From contig JBJXGA010000305.1 of NCBI GenBank assembly GCA_046152955.1, forward strand, positions 16,884 through 80,883: DNA of 64,000 nt, read 5' to 3'. Source of the DNA: SIAF01 sp046152955. GTDB taxonomy: Bacteria; Planctomycetota; Planctomycetia; Planctomycetales; Planctomycetaceae. Every line of letters starts with the position of its first letter. The first letter of the stretch is position 1. This document shows positions 44,641-53,938 of this stretch, piece after piece. The notes below the pieces were generated by a model. It did no database searches. It was given only the letters and a program-made list of their open reading frames with translations, and was not told the DNA's origin. Position numbers and translations under genes: made by a program.

Positions 44641-46227
44641 ATGTCCCTTTCCGAACTGATAGCGTCTTTATGCCGCCCTGGGGCCTTTCCCGCTCCGGTC
44701 GATGACGTTGAGGTCCGGCAGACGCATATTTCCGCCGTCTTTCTGGGAGGCGACCTGGCCTACAAAATCAAAAAGCCGGTGCAGTTCAGCTTCTTGGACT
44801 TCAGCACGCTGGAACTGCGGAAGCGGTTTTGCGAGCTCGAAGTGCGGCTCAATCGGCGTCTGGCGCCCGATGTCTACCTGGACGTCGTTCCAATTGCGTT
44901 GGACGATGGTACGCTCCGCTTCGAAGGGACGGGCGAACCAGTGGAATGGGCTGTGAAAATGCGGCGTCTTCCGCAGGCGGCGACGTTGGAAATCCTCGTT
45001 CAGCAGGACCAAGTCTCCGTCCCGCAGTTGCAAGCGATCGCGCAGCGCCTTGCCAGATTCCACCGGGATGCCGAGAGCAACCCCCGGATCAGCGCCTTCG
45101 GACGGTTCGAGGCTGTGGCTCGAAATCTCCGGGAGAATCTGGCGATCGCAGCCCCCCTGGTGGGCCAGACCGTGGCCCCGGCCATCTTCGACCGTCTGAC
45201 CTTCCTGACCGAGCAGAAACTGCTGGAACTGCAACCCACGATCGAATGGCGCGCCGCGCAGGGAGTGCCGCGAGATACTCATGGAGATCTCCATCTGGAT
45301 CATGTGTACCTGTTTCCGGACCGTCCCTCCCCGTCGGATCTGGTGATTGTCGACTGCATCGAATTCACCGAACGCTTCCGTTACACCGACCCGGTGGCGG
45401 ACATGGCGTTTCTGGCGATGGACTTGTCGTTTCACGGACGCCCCGACCTGGCGAAGTCATTCTGCGATGCCTATTTCGAAGCGGCGGAAGACCAGACTGG
45501 CCGCGCGTTGCTCCCGTTGTACCTGTCATACCGCGCTGCCGTACGTGGCAAGGTGGACGGGCTGACCTTGATCGAGCCGGAAATTCCCGAGTCGGAACGG
45601 AACGCGGCGCTGGCCCGCGCACGAGGACACTGGCTCCTGGCGCTGCATCCGCTGGAAGAACCGCTTCGGCGCCCCTGGCTGATTCTGATCAGCGGCCTCC
45701 CCGGATCCGGAAAGTCGACTTTGGCGCAGGGACTGGCTGCCGCGGTCGGTGCCAAGGTCATTCGGTCCGATGTCGTTCGCAAGGAATTGGCGGGCCTGTC
45801 GCCGACCAGTTCCGCTCCGGTTCCCCCCGGAGGAGGCCTGTACAGCGCTGACTGGAACGACCGGACCTATGCCGAATGCCTGCGCCGCGCCGAGCAACGA
45901 CTTTTCCTCGGCGAACGGGTGATCATCGATGCCACGTTCGTGGAAGAGGGCCGCCGCCGAGTATTCCTTGAGGCGGCCGTTCGCTGGGGAGTGCCAGCGC
46001 TGTGGCTCCTGTGCGACTCCCCTTCGGAGCTCATTCGGCAGCGGCTGGCGGCACGCCACTCAGACGCGTCGGACGCGGACTGGACGATCTACCAAACGGC
46101 GGCGCAGCGGTGGGAGTCTCCCGGACCAATGTCCTTGCGGTCTCTTCATCGCCTGGAAACGACCGGCACACCGGAGCAGGGAGTGGCGGCCGCCCATGCA
46201 ATTCTGCGGGAAGCGGGGTTTGCGTGA
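44641..46227 (+). CDS. Aminoglycoside-phosphotransferase-like protein fused to a P-loop kinase
   Basis: 528 residues. N-terminal half: AVFLGGDLAYKIKKPVQFSFLDFSTL supplies the phosphate-binding lysine of the APH/choline kinase fold; RDTHGDLHLDHVYLF carries the catalytic His-Gly-Asp-x-H, and VIVDCIEFTERFRYTDPVADMAFLAMDL is the metal-binding Asp region. C-terminal half: ILISGLPGSGKSTLAQ near residue 350 is a Walker A, and RVIIDATFVEEGRRR is the Walker-B-like part. Both parts look intact. This pairing (COG2187 with COG0645 in databases, family knowledge) is widespread but its substrate is unknown. ATG at 44641; the upstream gap is 139 bp. Confidence 0.9.
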   Translation: MSLSELIASLCRPGAFPAPVDDVEVRQTHISAVFLGGDLAYKIKKPVQFSFLDFSTLELRKRFCELEVRLNRRLAPDVYLDVVPIALDDGTLRFEGTGEPVEWAVKMRRLPQAATLEILVQQDQVSVPQLQAIAQRLARFHRDAESNPRISAFGRFEAVARNLRENLAIAAPLVGQTVAPAIFDRLTFLTEQKLLELQPTIEWRAAQGVPRDTHGDLHLDHVYLFPDRPSPSDLVIVDCIEFTERFRYTDPVADMAFLAMDLSFHGRPDLAKSFCDAYFEAAEDQTGRALLPLYLSYRAAVRGKVDGLTLIEPEIPESERNAALARARGHWLLALHPLEEPLRRPWLILISGLPGSGKSTLAQGLAAAVGAKVIRSDVVRKELAGLSPTSSAPVPPGGGLYSADWNDRTYAECLRRAEQRLFLGERVIIDATFVEEGRRRVFLEAAVRWGVPALWLLCDSPSELIRQRLAARHSDASDADWTIYQTAAQRWESPGPMSLRSLHRLETTGTPEQGVAAAHAILREAGFA

Positions 46228-46353
46228 TCGCCTATGCGACCTGCGCCGCTTGCGGGTGCGGTTGCCAGAATCCGCGGCGTGCGTTATTTGTGGGCAGTCA
46301 CTGGAACGACATTCTAATTTCAATTGCATCGAAACTGTACAGAAAGCGGTGAC

Positions 46354-47463
46354 ATGGCAGACAGAGTAAGGATTGCGATCATCGGCGCAGGCGCCGTCGC
46401 GGACTATCACCATGTTCCGGGGATCCGGCTGGATCCCCGGGCACAGTTGGTCGCCGCTTGCGACCCCAACCGGGATCTGTTGGCGCGGCGCATGACGGAG
46501 TGGGAACTTCGCCGAACGACCAGCGATTACACCCAGATCGCCGCCGATCCCGATATCGACGCGGTCATCATCTGCACCCCGAACGACACCCATTTTCCGA
46601 TCACCATGGCCTGTCTGGCGGGAGGCAAGCACGTGATGTGCGAGAAGCCGCTGGGCTTGAACTGTGGCGAAGCGCACCAGATGTACCAGGAAGCGCGTCG
46701 CCGCAACTTGCGGCACATGACCGCCTTCACCTACCGCTTCGCCCCGTCCATGCGCTACCTGCGGCAGCTCGTCTCCTCCGGCGGATTGGGAGTGCCGCGG
46801 CACTTTCGCAGCCAGCGGTTTTTGGATTGGCCGGAGACGAGTTGGAGCTGGCGGCAGTACAAGAAGACGGCCGGCGCTGGGGATCTCTTCGACATGACGA
46901 TCCATCGGATCGACTATGCGCAGGATCTGATGGGACAAATGACGTCGATTTGCGGCGCCGTGCAACAGTTTGTCCCGCGCGATCGCAACCCCGATGGTTC
47001 CTCCTGTCCCCCGTCGGAGGTGGATGACTGGTCGGCGCTGATCTGCCAGTTTTCTCGCGGCGGAGTCGGTGTGCTGGAAGGGACCACCCTGGCCAAAGGC
47101 TATCACTATGACGGATTCGGACACGACTGGGCGGAGGTGAACGGGAGCGACGCCACGGCGGTGTACCAGCTACGGGAACCTAACACCATTTTGCTGGGAC
47201 GGCACGGCGAATCGCTGCAGAAGGTTGACGTCCCGCCGGAATTCCTGGTTCCTGCCGGGAGTCCGCGCGATCCCAAACAGGGGGTGCCCAGCACTGTCTT
47301 TCGCTACGATCTGGCTTGGGAATTCGTCTCTGCCATCGTCGAAGGGCGGGATGCGATTCCGGGATTTCATCATGGCGCCAGCGCCCAGGCCGTTGCCGAT
47401 GCCGTGCTGGAATCGTTTGACAAACGGACCTGGATTTCTCTGGACGCTAATACCCTCTCATGA
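46354..47463 (+). CDS. Gfo/Idh/MocA family oxidoreductase
   Basis: 369 residues from ATG 46354 (MADRVRIAIIGAGAVADYHH). It has the GGKHVMCEKPLGL signature, the DLFDMTIHRIDYAQ active-site stretch with Asp and His, and a C-terminal beta-sheet domain. Not closely similar by eye to the two copies in the glycan locus. Its stop overlaps the ATG of the OsmC gene by four bases, so the pair is coupled. A sugar or inositol substrate is likely but unknown. The 126-bp spacer before it shows nothing recognisable. Confidence 0.88.
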   Translation: MADRVRIAIIGAGAVADYHHVPGIRLDPRAQLVAACDPNRDLLARRMTEWELRRTTSDYTQIAADPDIDAVIICTPNDTHFPITMACLAGGKHVMCEKPLGLNCGEAHQMYQEARRRNLRHMTAFTYRFAPSMRYLRQLVSSGGLGVPRHFRSQRFLDWPETSWSWRQYKKTAGAGDLFDMTIHRIDYAQDLMGQMTSICGAVQQFVPRDRNPDGSSCPPSEVDDWSALICQFSRGGVGVLEGTTLAKGYHYDGFGHDWAEVNGSDATAVYQLREPNTILLGRHGESLQKVDVPPEFLVPAGSPRDPKQGVPSTVFRYDLAWEFVSAIVEGRDAIPGFHHGASAQAVADAVLESFDKRTWISLDANTLS

Positions 47464-47966
47464 CCGCCGACGAACTCAAAGCGCTGCAGCTTCCACTTAA
47501 GAATCGCTACAAAGAGACCCCGACCGCCGCGCAGGTGGTGATGCGGGCGGAAGGGCGCCTGGGGAGCCGCGACCTGACGTGCGACGTTCCCACCTGGAAA
47601 GGGGTGGTTGAAGCGGGACTGCATCCGATGGCGGGTGGCGACGGAAAGAGCGCCTGCTCCGGAGAGATGTTGCTGGAGGCAGTGGTGGGTTGCGCGGGAG
47701 TGACGTTGCGAGCGGTCGCCACGGCCCTGGCGATCCCGCTCCGGGGGGCGACGATCACCGCCCTGGGTGAACTCGACTTCCGCGGCACGCTGGGGGTCAG
47801 CCGCGAGACTCCGGTCGGGTTTCAGTCGATCAAACTGTCATTCGACCTGGAGAGCGACGCCCCCGCCGACCAGCTCGACAAATTGGTGCAGTTGACAGAA
47901 CGCTATTGCGTCGTCCTCCAGACCCTCAAGTCCCCGATCAGCGTCTCGGCGGAACGGAGTTCATAA
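47460..47966 (+). CDS. OsmC family protein
   Basis: 168 residues. KSACSGEMLLEAVVGCAGVTLRAVA carries the two conserved cysteines of OsmC/Ohr proteins, and GELDFRGTLGVSRETPVGFQSIKLSFDLES is the beta-strand part. Known members are thiol peroxidases that reduce organic hydroperoxides, but many planctomycete members are untested. Overlaps the upstream oxidoreductase by ATGA; convergent with the next gene, only 3 bp apart. Start ATG 47460. Confidence 0.88.
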   Translation: MTADELKALQLPLKNRYKETPTAAQVVMRAEGRLGSRDLTCDVPTWKGVVEAGLHPMAGGDGKSACSGEMLLEAVVGCAGVTLRAVATALAIPLRGATITALGELDFRGTLGVSRETPVGFQSIKLSFDLESDAPADQLDKLVQLTERYCVVLQTLKSPISVSAERSS

Positions 47967-47969
47967 AGT

Positions 47970-48980
47970 TCAATCCACACACCGGTTCCACACCGTCCGC
48001 TCGACCACCCAGATGTTTCGGTACTGGACTGCGTTGCCGTGGTCTTGCAGCTTGATCGGTCGTGGCTGCGGACCTTCGGCGCTCCCCGCGCCGGTGGGAC
48101 CAGCCAGGGGAGCATCCTTTTGGACGACGATCCCGTTGTGCCGGACGGTGACCCGCGCTGGACTGGCCTTGTTTCCTGACTGGTCGAATCGCGCCGCGAT
48201 GAAGTCAATGTCGTAAGTCTGCCAGGTCATCGGGGGAAAGCACATATTGAGGAGCGGCGGCCGGGCCTTATAGAGGGCGCCGCATTCGTTGTTCGCTCCC
48301 TCCAGGCCAAACGAATCGAGGATTTGCACCTCGTATCGTCCCTGAATGTAGACCCCGCTGTTGCCCCGAGCCTGCCCCTGTGCCATCGGCATGTACGGGG
48401 TGCGAAACTCCAGGTGCATCGAGAAATCGCCGTACTCGCGGCGCGTTTGCGTTCCCGCCCCCAGCAGCCGGTCGGCTGTCAGGTGCGGGTTGGAAAAACC
48501 GTGCGCCCCCTGGTCGTCCAAGAGAATTGTGGCCCCCTGAGGTGGCTTCGCTCCCAGCGTGCGGCTGGTCCGCTGCATCTTGAGGATCCTCCCCAGAACC
48601 GAACCGGACCGGTCGTGGACCAGCCCCTTGTCGGCAGAGAGAATCAGTTCCCGATCTGCGGAGCGCAGCCGGGAATCGACCAGCGATCTGTGGCCGACAT
48701 ACCGCCGCGCGTTGTGGCGATTGCCTCCGTTTCCCGGAAGCCCTCCCGGAAACTCGACCGCTTCCAGGCGGCCTCCTCCGAGCGCCACAATCTGGAACCC
48801 GGTCCAGGCGGTGTCGGCTCCCGGTCGGGACTGGACGAAACCAGCGTACTCCCCTTGGATCGCGAAGTCGTCATCCAGGGAAGGGAGCTCGTGGGTTGCT
48901 TCGGCTCCATGCACCAAGCCCCTTTGGCAAACCGCCAACGCCAGGAGCAGGACGCACCAACCGGAATGTCCCAGACGCAT
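47970..48980 (-). CDS. DUF1080 (3-keto-disaccharide hydrolase-like) secreted protein
   Basis: 336 residues from ATG 48980 (MRLGHSGWCVLLLALAVCQRG), which gives a signal peptide; a GTG at 48998 is also in frame. The mature part contains YGDFSMHLEFRTPYMPMAQGQARGNSGVYIQGRYEVQILDSFG and CGALYKARPPLLNMCFPPMTWQTYDIDFIAARFD-like stretches, the DUF1080 jelly-roll signature, with ARVTVRHNGIVV and PIKLQDHGNAVQYRNIWV at the end. Families like this act on glycosides in planctomycetes. Enzyme activity for this member is not proved. It faces the OsmC gene tail to tail. Confidence 0.9.
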   Translation of the reverse strand: MRLGHSGWCVLLLALAVCQRGLVHGAEATHELPSLDDDFAIQGEYAGFVQSRPGADTAWTGFQIVALGGGRLEAVEFPGGLPGNGGNRHNARRYVGHRSLVDSRLRSADRELILSADKGLVHDRSGSVLGRILKMQRTSRTLGAKPPQGATILLDDQGAHGFSNPHLTADRLLGAGTQTRREYGDFSMHLEFRTPYMPMAQGQARGNSGVYIQGRYEVQILDSFGLEGANNECGALYKARPPLLNMCFPPMTWQTYDIDFIAARFDQSGNKASPARVTVRHNGIVVQKDAPLAGPTGAGSAEGPQPRPIKLQDHGNAVQYRNIWVVERTVWNRCVD

Positions 48981-49091
48981 AGGCCAGTTGAATCGCACGG
49001 AGCTGCCTCCCCTCTACCGCCAGACGCCAACCACGAGCACGCCAGCCGGACTTTCGACGCTTCGGAATCGCAACCGCTGCGTCACGATCGA

Positions 49092-49655
49092 TCAGAACGC
49101 CAACGGCAGCGGGTGGGGCTGGATCAGGAAGGGGAAGACGCGAATCGGTTTGCCGACGGGGTAGTTCGCCTTGTAGACCAATTGCGCAGCGCGATCGGCC
49201 GCGTACTGCAGCTTCGTAAATTCCAGCCCGCAGAAATACTCGGTGCTGCATTCCGCCGCGACGTCGGCGAAGACTTCACCGGCCGAAGCGGCATGCCGCC
49301 GTACGCCATGCAGACTGTTCTCGCGCACTTTGACACCAGCCGCGGCGAGTTTAATCAGACCTTTCAGGAATCGCCCGGTGGTGGAGTCGGCCCCCGTGGC
49401 GCGGAGCAGCCGCTCCCACTCCTCGTGCGCCTCCCAGTAATACCCCAAGTTGAACAGGTCAATCGCCCACAAGTAACAGCGATTCTCCGCCCAGGTTTCG
49501 GCGTCCAGGGCCAGTGGAGGGGGTTGTTTACGATTGTGACTGTGCCCGCGCGGATCGCGGATGGGGTGCGGAGAACCAGCCCCTGGAACGTACGTGTAGC
49601 GGGGAGGCTCAGACGAGGGGAGCAGGCGGGGGATGTCGGCTTCAAGCTGCATCAT
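49092..49655 (-). CDS. DUF309 family protein
   Basis: About 187 residues from ATG 49655; the frame extends to 49835 but that part reads as non-coding and overlaps the SufE gene by 23 bp. The core motif is DLFNLGYYWEAHEEWERLL, the DUF309 signature (Y-W-E-A-H-E-x-W), with FLKGLIKLAAAGVKVREN after it. A small helical protein of unknown function often found near housekeeping genes. The C-terminus is rich in aromatic residues. Start is uncertain; the double ATG (49655 and 49652) is plausible. Confidence 0.78.
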   Translation of the reverse strand: MMQLEADIPRLLPSSEPPRYTYVPGAGSPHPIRDPRGHSHNRKQPPPLALDAETWAENRCYLWAIDLFNLGYYWEAHEEWERLLRATGADSTTGRFLKGLIKLAAAGVKVRENSLHGVRRHAASAGEVFADVAAECSTEYFCGLEFTKLQYAADRAAQLVYKANYPVGKPIRVFPFLIQPHPLPLAF

Positions 49656-49812
49656 CCGAAAATTCTCCAATTTCTCTAGGGTGGGTGCGACTGGCGCCGC
49701 GTCGTGAGGCGGGCGGGATGGTACTTGGGCAGGGATTGAGAGCAGCAGTTGTTCCACTAGACTACTCAATTCCGCGGACAAATCGAGAGGAAAACGGCAA
49801 AAATTGCGATTT

Positions 49813-50262
49813 TTATGAAATCGAACCGGTCCCATTTGGCAAATTCGTACCGGTCAGCCGCGATACCTCCCGCTTGATCCGGGAAACGATCCCTAAAAAT
49901 CCCCGCCGCCGAGTCATCCCCAGCGTCTCCGACAACCCCAGTCGGGGGAGGAAATCGTCCGGCAATTGCAGAACTTCCGCCGGGGTCGCGCCGGCCAACC
50001 CCTCCACCAGGAGCGCCACGAATCCACGCACCGTCGGCGACTTCTCCGTCACGCTCGCCTCCAGGTGTACCCCCCCGTCACGCACCTCGACCCACAGGTA
50101 AACGGGCGTCTGGCACTCCTGAATGCGGCAGCCCGGATCCGGTGATACTCCCCCTTGGACCCGCGCGGTGGGGGGGAGCGTTTCGGAGAACTCCATCAGC
50201 GTCTCCAGGGCGATCTCCGGATCATTCTCGTCAAATTCCGCCAAAAGCTGGTCGAGTTTCAT
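49813..50262 (-). CDS. sufE: SufE family Fe-S cluster/sulfur-acceptor protein
   Basis: 149 residues. KLDQLLAEFDENDPEIALETLMEFSETLPP is the N-terminal SufE helix region. DPGCRIQECQTPVYLWVEV has Cys50 at the place of the sulfur-accepting Cys, in the sequence usually reading GCQSQVWL. VTEKSPTVRGFVALLVEG and PAEVLQLPDDFLPRLGLSETL complete the fold. It accepts sulfur from a cysteine desulfurase. No suf or isc partner is visible nearby. ATG 50262. Confidence 0.9.
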   Translation of the reverse strand: MKLDQLLAEFDENDPEIALETLMEFSETLPPTARVQGGVSPDPGCRIQECQTPVYLWVEVRDGGVHLEASVTEKSPTVRGFVALLVEGLAGATPAEVLQLPDDFLPRLGLSETLGMTRRRGFLGIVSRIKREVSRLTGTNLPNGTGSIS

Positions 50263-50784
50263 ACCAGACGATTTTTGCCAGTTTCGCAGGGGTACTCAAG
50301 ATGAGTCTTCCCCCTGCGAGCGGATTTCCCGAAATCGGCAATCTACGCGGCGTCGCCCGCGTTCGCAATCCAGCAGAATTCTGTTTCGGCGAGATGATTT
50401 TTCAGCCGCGTCGGCCGGTGCATCCGGGGTACATTGAACAATTAACGCATAATCTGGGGCAAAAAATGGCGGTAAGGCAGGCACTGCCACAATCATTGCT
50501 TCGGTGAACTGCGCCATAAAAGGCAGAATCACAAGGCGAAACGCCCTTCCGCGGACGACGTCTGGTACGCCACAACACAGCCATTTTCTGCCCGAGATTT
50601 TTTTGCCTTCTCCATTCCCACCCGTTCGAATCGTCGCGATCGCAGCGCGTCGTAGATGGAACCACGGATGATCAGTGGATCGAGTCACAGGTGATGATCC
50701 GTGCCCATCCGTGATATCCGTGGTCAAATCCCTTTTTTGGTTGTGGCTAACGGCCGCGCTGTGCTCTTTGCAAGATCAACATCC
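50263..50784. other. Gene-free spacer with a dispersed palindromic repeat
   Basis: 522 bp without a convincing gene. One open frame on the minus strand (50296-50727) covers most of it, but it is made largely of the repeat at 50655-50735, so I do not call it. Upstream (50460-50580) no recognisable element is seen. Confidence 0.6.
50655..50735. repeat. Dispersed repeat with ACCACGGAT / ATCCGTGGT arms
   Basis: accacggat (50661-50669) is matched by atccgtggt (50716-50724), and an inner near-match (cacggatgatca against tgatgatccgtg) extends the pairing. It is followed by a short T-run (ccttttttgg). The wording is that of a repeat frequently seen in bacterial spacers (recollection). Only one copy was found in this window. 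Confidence 0.6.
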
Positions 50785-51717
50785 TCAAGACCGCGGCGGT
50801 TTCCCCTTTGTGCGCCCCGCAGCGTGCGGATGCGCTTTCTCATACGTCTCGCGGAGCCGTTTGTTGCTGACGTGCGTGTAAATCTGCGTGGTGGTCAGGC
50901 TCTTGTGCCCCAGCAGTTCCTGGACGCTCCGCAGGTCGGCCCCGCCGTCCAGCAGATGCGTGGCAAAGCTGTGCCTGAGCGTGTGCGGCGTCGTCAGTTT
51001 GTCCAGACCGGTCTGGCGAATGTATTTCTCCAGCAGCCTCCCGACGCTTCGCGTGGTGAGCCGTCGACCGCGCTTGTTGAGAAACAGCGCCGTTTGCTGC
51101 ATGGCAGGGGCTTGAGGATCAGGCTCACGGAGCTCAATCCAGCGCGCCAGGGCGACGGCGGCATGCCGCCCGATCGGCGCAAAGCGCTCTTTTCGCCCCT
51201 TGCCCAGTACGCGGAGGACTCCCGCGTCTTTGTCCCAACTCTCGACGTTGAGTGACGCCAGTTCGGCGACCCGCAGCCCGGCGGAATACAGCGTTTCAAG
51301 AATCGCCCGATCGCGCAACCCCATCGGTTGATTCGCCGGAGGGGCCTCCAGGAGTTGAACCACCTGTTCGGCGGAAAGGAAATGGGGGAGGCGGCGTCCG
51401 GCGCGGGGCGTGCGAAGTGCTTTGGCGGGGTTGGTCGCCGCGAGTCCTTCTCGGCAACAATACCGGAAAAAGCTCCTCAAACAGGCGAGCCGCCGAGCCA
51501 TTGTAGTCCGCGCGTAGTCGCACTCATGCAGGTAAGCGACGTACCCGCGTAGCATGGCGACCGTGACCTGGCCGGGTGCTGCCGGAAGCCCCCCCCCGAA
51601 CTCATGGAAGTATTCCAACAGGCTGGCGAGGTCTTCGTGGTATGACTTAATCGTCAGGGACGAGCAGTTGCGTTCAATCCGCAGATACTTGAGAAACGCA
51701 TCAATGGCGGATTGCAT
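50785..51717 (-). CDS. Tyrosine recombinase, XerC/XerD-like
   Basis: 310 residues, near the 295-305 usual for Xer proteins. N-terminal SAM-like DNA-binding part: LKYLRIERNCSSLTIKSYHEDL. Catalytic set: Arg149 in YSAGLRVAEL, Lys173 region GKGRKERF, His245 and Arg248 in HTLRHSFATH, His271 in LLGHKSLTTTQ, and Tyr280 in TQIYTHVS. All are present, so it is probably active on dif-like sites or as a mobile-element integrase; the size and absence of phage genes favour a chromosomal Xer role. ATG 51717. The small gene listed next lies directly upstream on the same strand. Confidence 0.93.
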   Translation of the reverse strand: MQSAIDAFLKYLRIERNCSSLTIKSYHEDLASLLEYFHEFGGGLPAAPGQVTVAMLRGYVAYLHECDYARTTMARRLACLRSFFRYCCREGLAATNPAKALRTPRAGRRLPHFLSAEQVVQLLEAPPANQPMGLRDRAILETLYSAGLRVAELASLNVESWDKDAGVLRVLGKGRKERFAPIGRHAAVALARWIELREPDPQAPAMQQTALFLNKRGRRLTTRSVGRLLEKYIRQTGLDKLTTPHTLRHSFATHLLDGGADLRSVQELLGHKSLTTTQIYTHVSNKRLRETYEKAHPHAAGRTKGKPPRS

Positions 51718-51725
51718 CGTCCGTC

Positions 51726-51959
51726 CTACCGCGAAGCGCGGGGCGCACGCAGCGCGGCCGCCTCTTCGGCTGCCTCGCGATCGAGCTTGCGGACCCGCTG
51801 GCTGAGGACCGCCGCGTCATACCAGGAGAAGCTCAGCTCGGGATTTCCGGCGAACCGCCCCAGGGTTTGCAGAAGGGTCGAGGTGCTTTCGTTGTCGTAC
51901 AAAAAGATGTAGCGTTCGGCCTCCTTGACCATCGCCACGACATTGATGCCCCGTTCCAT
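51726..51959 (-). CDS. Small conserved-looking protein of unknown function
   Basis: 77 residues from ATG 51959 (MERGINVVAMVKEAERYIFLYDN). The segment VVAMVKEAERYIFLYDNES and the helical, Glu/Arg-rich C-terminus (RVRKLDREAAEEAAALRAPR) give a good protein profile. The open frame continues upstream to 52169 but as unlikely sequence. It is 8 bp from the recombinase gene, so the two are probably co-transcribed. Function unknown; similar short proteins are, I believe, common in planctomycetes. Confidence 0.7.
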   Translation of the reverse strand: MERGINVVAMVKEAERYIFLYDNESTSTLLQTLGRFAGNPELSFSWYDAAVLSQRVRKLDREAAEEAAALRAPRASR

Positions 51960-52053
51960 CGTGAACCGTCCCTTCGGTTGCCGTCCATTGTGCAATCTAC
52001 CGGATTCATTATCGGCAACCGGCGGTCTCCCACATTTCCAAATCCAGCCGAAC

Positions 52054-53844
52054 TCAGGGAGTCCGACGCCAGACGGGGGGGGAGCCTCGCAATTCCTCCG
52101 GGGCGATGTGAAAGACGTCGATGGAATGCCCCACGCGGGCCACCGGGACGAATCCGCGAAGCCAGCCAAATTCGTCCACTCCCACTGACCGCATCGAGCC
52201 GTCGGGATTGCGGATGGTGTGCGGGCGGCCTTGCAGGAAGTTCACACTGACGGCAAACCAGCCCGGCTGCGGGCGCGGCGGAGGAAGGTGGTAATGGATG
52301 TCCAGGGAGGCCGGGGGGAGCATTCCAAAATAGGCCAGCCCCACGTCATCAATCTGGTGGTCATCGAGAAACCGCTTCAGCTCCCGTAAATCCTGCCCCC
52401 AATCCAGATTCGAATCGAGCAGATGCCGCCGTCCCCCCACTGGTCCTCCCGACGCTTCATTGAAATAGGCCAGATGGTGTGGATGATGCCGCAGCGACAG
52501 CGGCAGGAGCGCCACTCCCAAACCCACAAGCACCGTCCGAACCCGATAGCGCTTCCACTGCACCCAGCGGGCCGACTCCGCCGCCAGCAGATGCAGGAAT
52601 GGAAACGCCGGCAGCACATACCGCAGCCCCAACTGCATGCGGGTGCTGCTGCCGATCCCTACCATGATCAGCACCGGCAGCCAGAACATCCCCTCGCGAC
52701 GCCAACTCACCCGTTCCTTCCCTGGCCGCAACTGGAACAGCAGCGCCAGAGCGAAGAGCCATTGGGCCGCGTGAGGCATTTTGTACGCCAGCGCGCAGAG
52801 GAAATACTCCCCAAATCCGACCAGGCTCAGCGTCCCATCCAGATACACCGGATGCCGCCCCTCCATGATCCGCCGCTGCTCATCGAGTCCCTGGACAAAG
52901 TCGCTGGGGAACGGGATCGGAAGATGCCGCCACCACCCCGTCGGCTGAGAGAACGGCTGGAGCGACTCGCTTCCGAACGTGTAGTCCCCCCAGGAACGAA
53001 ACGAGCCGCGAAAGAGATAACCGGCGTTGAGCACGACGCCACTCGTGCAATACGCGACAGCAAGATAACAGATCGCCGATCGAAGCCTCGCTTTCCAAGT
53101 CCCCGGGCCGGACGGTTCGGGAGGCGGCGCGGCTCCCGAATCACCCGCCGAGCCGCCGGACGATCGGGCGTCGTTCGCAGTGGGTTCCCGGTCCCGGCGT
53201 CCAACGAACCAGAACATCGGCACGAGGGGATACAACAGGACGTTGGTGAACTTGGCGAGTTGTGCCAACCCCAACAGGACGCCCAGACCCAGGGCGCGGC
53301 GCCAGCCGGTTTGGCCCCCCATCCTCCAAGCCGCATACAACGTGGCGAAGAACAGGCACGCTCCTCCCATGTCGGGAGTGATCAGGGCGGCATTTGCCAG
53401 CACCGTGGGGCAGCAGGTCCAGAGCGCCACCGCCAGGCAACTCCCCCATTCACCCGCCACACTCCTTCCCCAGCGGGCCAGGAGCCACGCCGTCAGCAGC
53501 GACCAGACGACGTTCATCGAGCGCGCCAGCGTGAAATACAGTTCGTAATTGGCCCGATTCTGCTCCAGAAACTGGTCCCCCAGTTCCGTCAGTCCTTTGG
53601 CGGCGGCCTGGCTGTCCACCTCCGCCGACGTGAAGAGCAGCGGGAGCGCCCCCCACAGCCGCGTCAGCGGAGGATTCAACTGGTCAAAGTCGAATCTCCC
53701 GGTCTTCCACGCCAAAAGCCCCGCGGGGAGATGCCAATATTCGTCGTGCGTGACCGTCAGCCGCCGCGCGGCGTCGATAGCCAACCCGGCATGCAGCGCC
53801 AGCAGCAGGCCGATGCAGACTCGCCTTGCCCGATGATTGGCCAT
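52054..53844 (-). CDS. GT39-like (PMT/ArnT family) multi-spanning membrane protein
   Basis: 596 residues with about ten hydrophobic segments. The N-terminal loop THDEYWHLPAGLLAWKTGRFDFDQLNPPLTRLWGALPLL carries the conserved Asp-Glu pair of the GT39/GT83 superfamily, used for metal and acceptor sugar. WWRHLPIPFPSDFVQG and LDSNLDWGQDLRELKRFLDDH match other members in the second half. It probably glycosylates proteins or lipids outside the inner membrane with lipid-linked sugars. A 90-residue central region is polar. ATG 53844. No partners are near, only the recombinase and the molybdenum hydroxylase genes on either side. Confidence 0.88.
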   Translation of the reverse strand: MANHRARRVCIGLLLALHAGLAIDAARRLTVTHDEYWHLPAGLLAWKTGRFDFDQLNPPLTRLWGALPLLFTSAEVDSQAAAKGLTELGDQFLEQNRANYELYFTLARSMNVVWSLLTAWLLARWGRSVAGEWGSCLAVALWTCCPTVLANAALITPDMGGACLFFATLYAAWRMGGQTGWRRALGLGVLLGLAQLAKFTNVLLYPLVPMFWFVGRRDREPTANDARSSGGSAGDSGAAPPPEPSGPGTWKARLRSAICYLAVAYCTSGVVLNAGYLFRGSFRSWGDYTFGSESLQPFSQPTGWWRHLPIPFPSDFVQGLDEQRRIMEGRHPVYLDGTLSLVGFGEYFLCALAYKMPHAAQWLFALALLFQLRPGKERVSWRREGMFWLPVLIMVGIGSSTRMQLGLRYVLPAFPFLHLLAAESARWVQWKRYRVRTVLVGLGVALLPLSLRHHPHHLAYFNEASGGPVGGRRHLLDSNLDWGQDLRELKRFLDDHQIDDVGLAYFGMLPPASLDIHYHLPPPRPQPGWFAVSVNFLQGRPHTIRNPDGSMRSVGVDEFGWLRGFVPVARVGHSIDVFHIAPEELRGSPPVWRRTP

Positions 53845-53938
53845 GCCACTCCCTCCGCATCCCCAGCCGCGCTCCCAGGTCTCCTGTCGCCGCGACGGTT
53901 GACGTTTGGTCCCCGAATGGACGCGAGAGAGGCCTCGA

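Noticed and set aside
50296..50727. Minus-strand 143-aa frame upstream of the recombinase
   Set aside because: Its N-terminal part is the translated spacer repeat and the rest has no motif.
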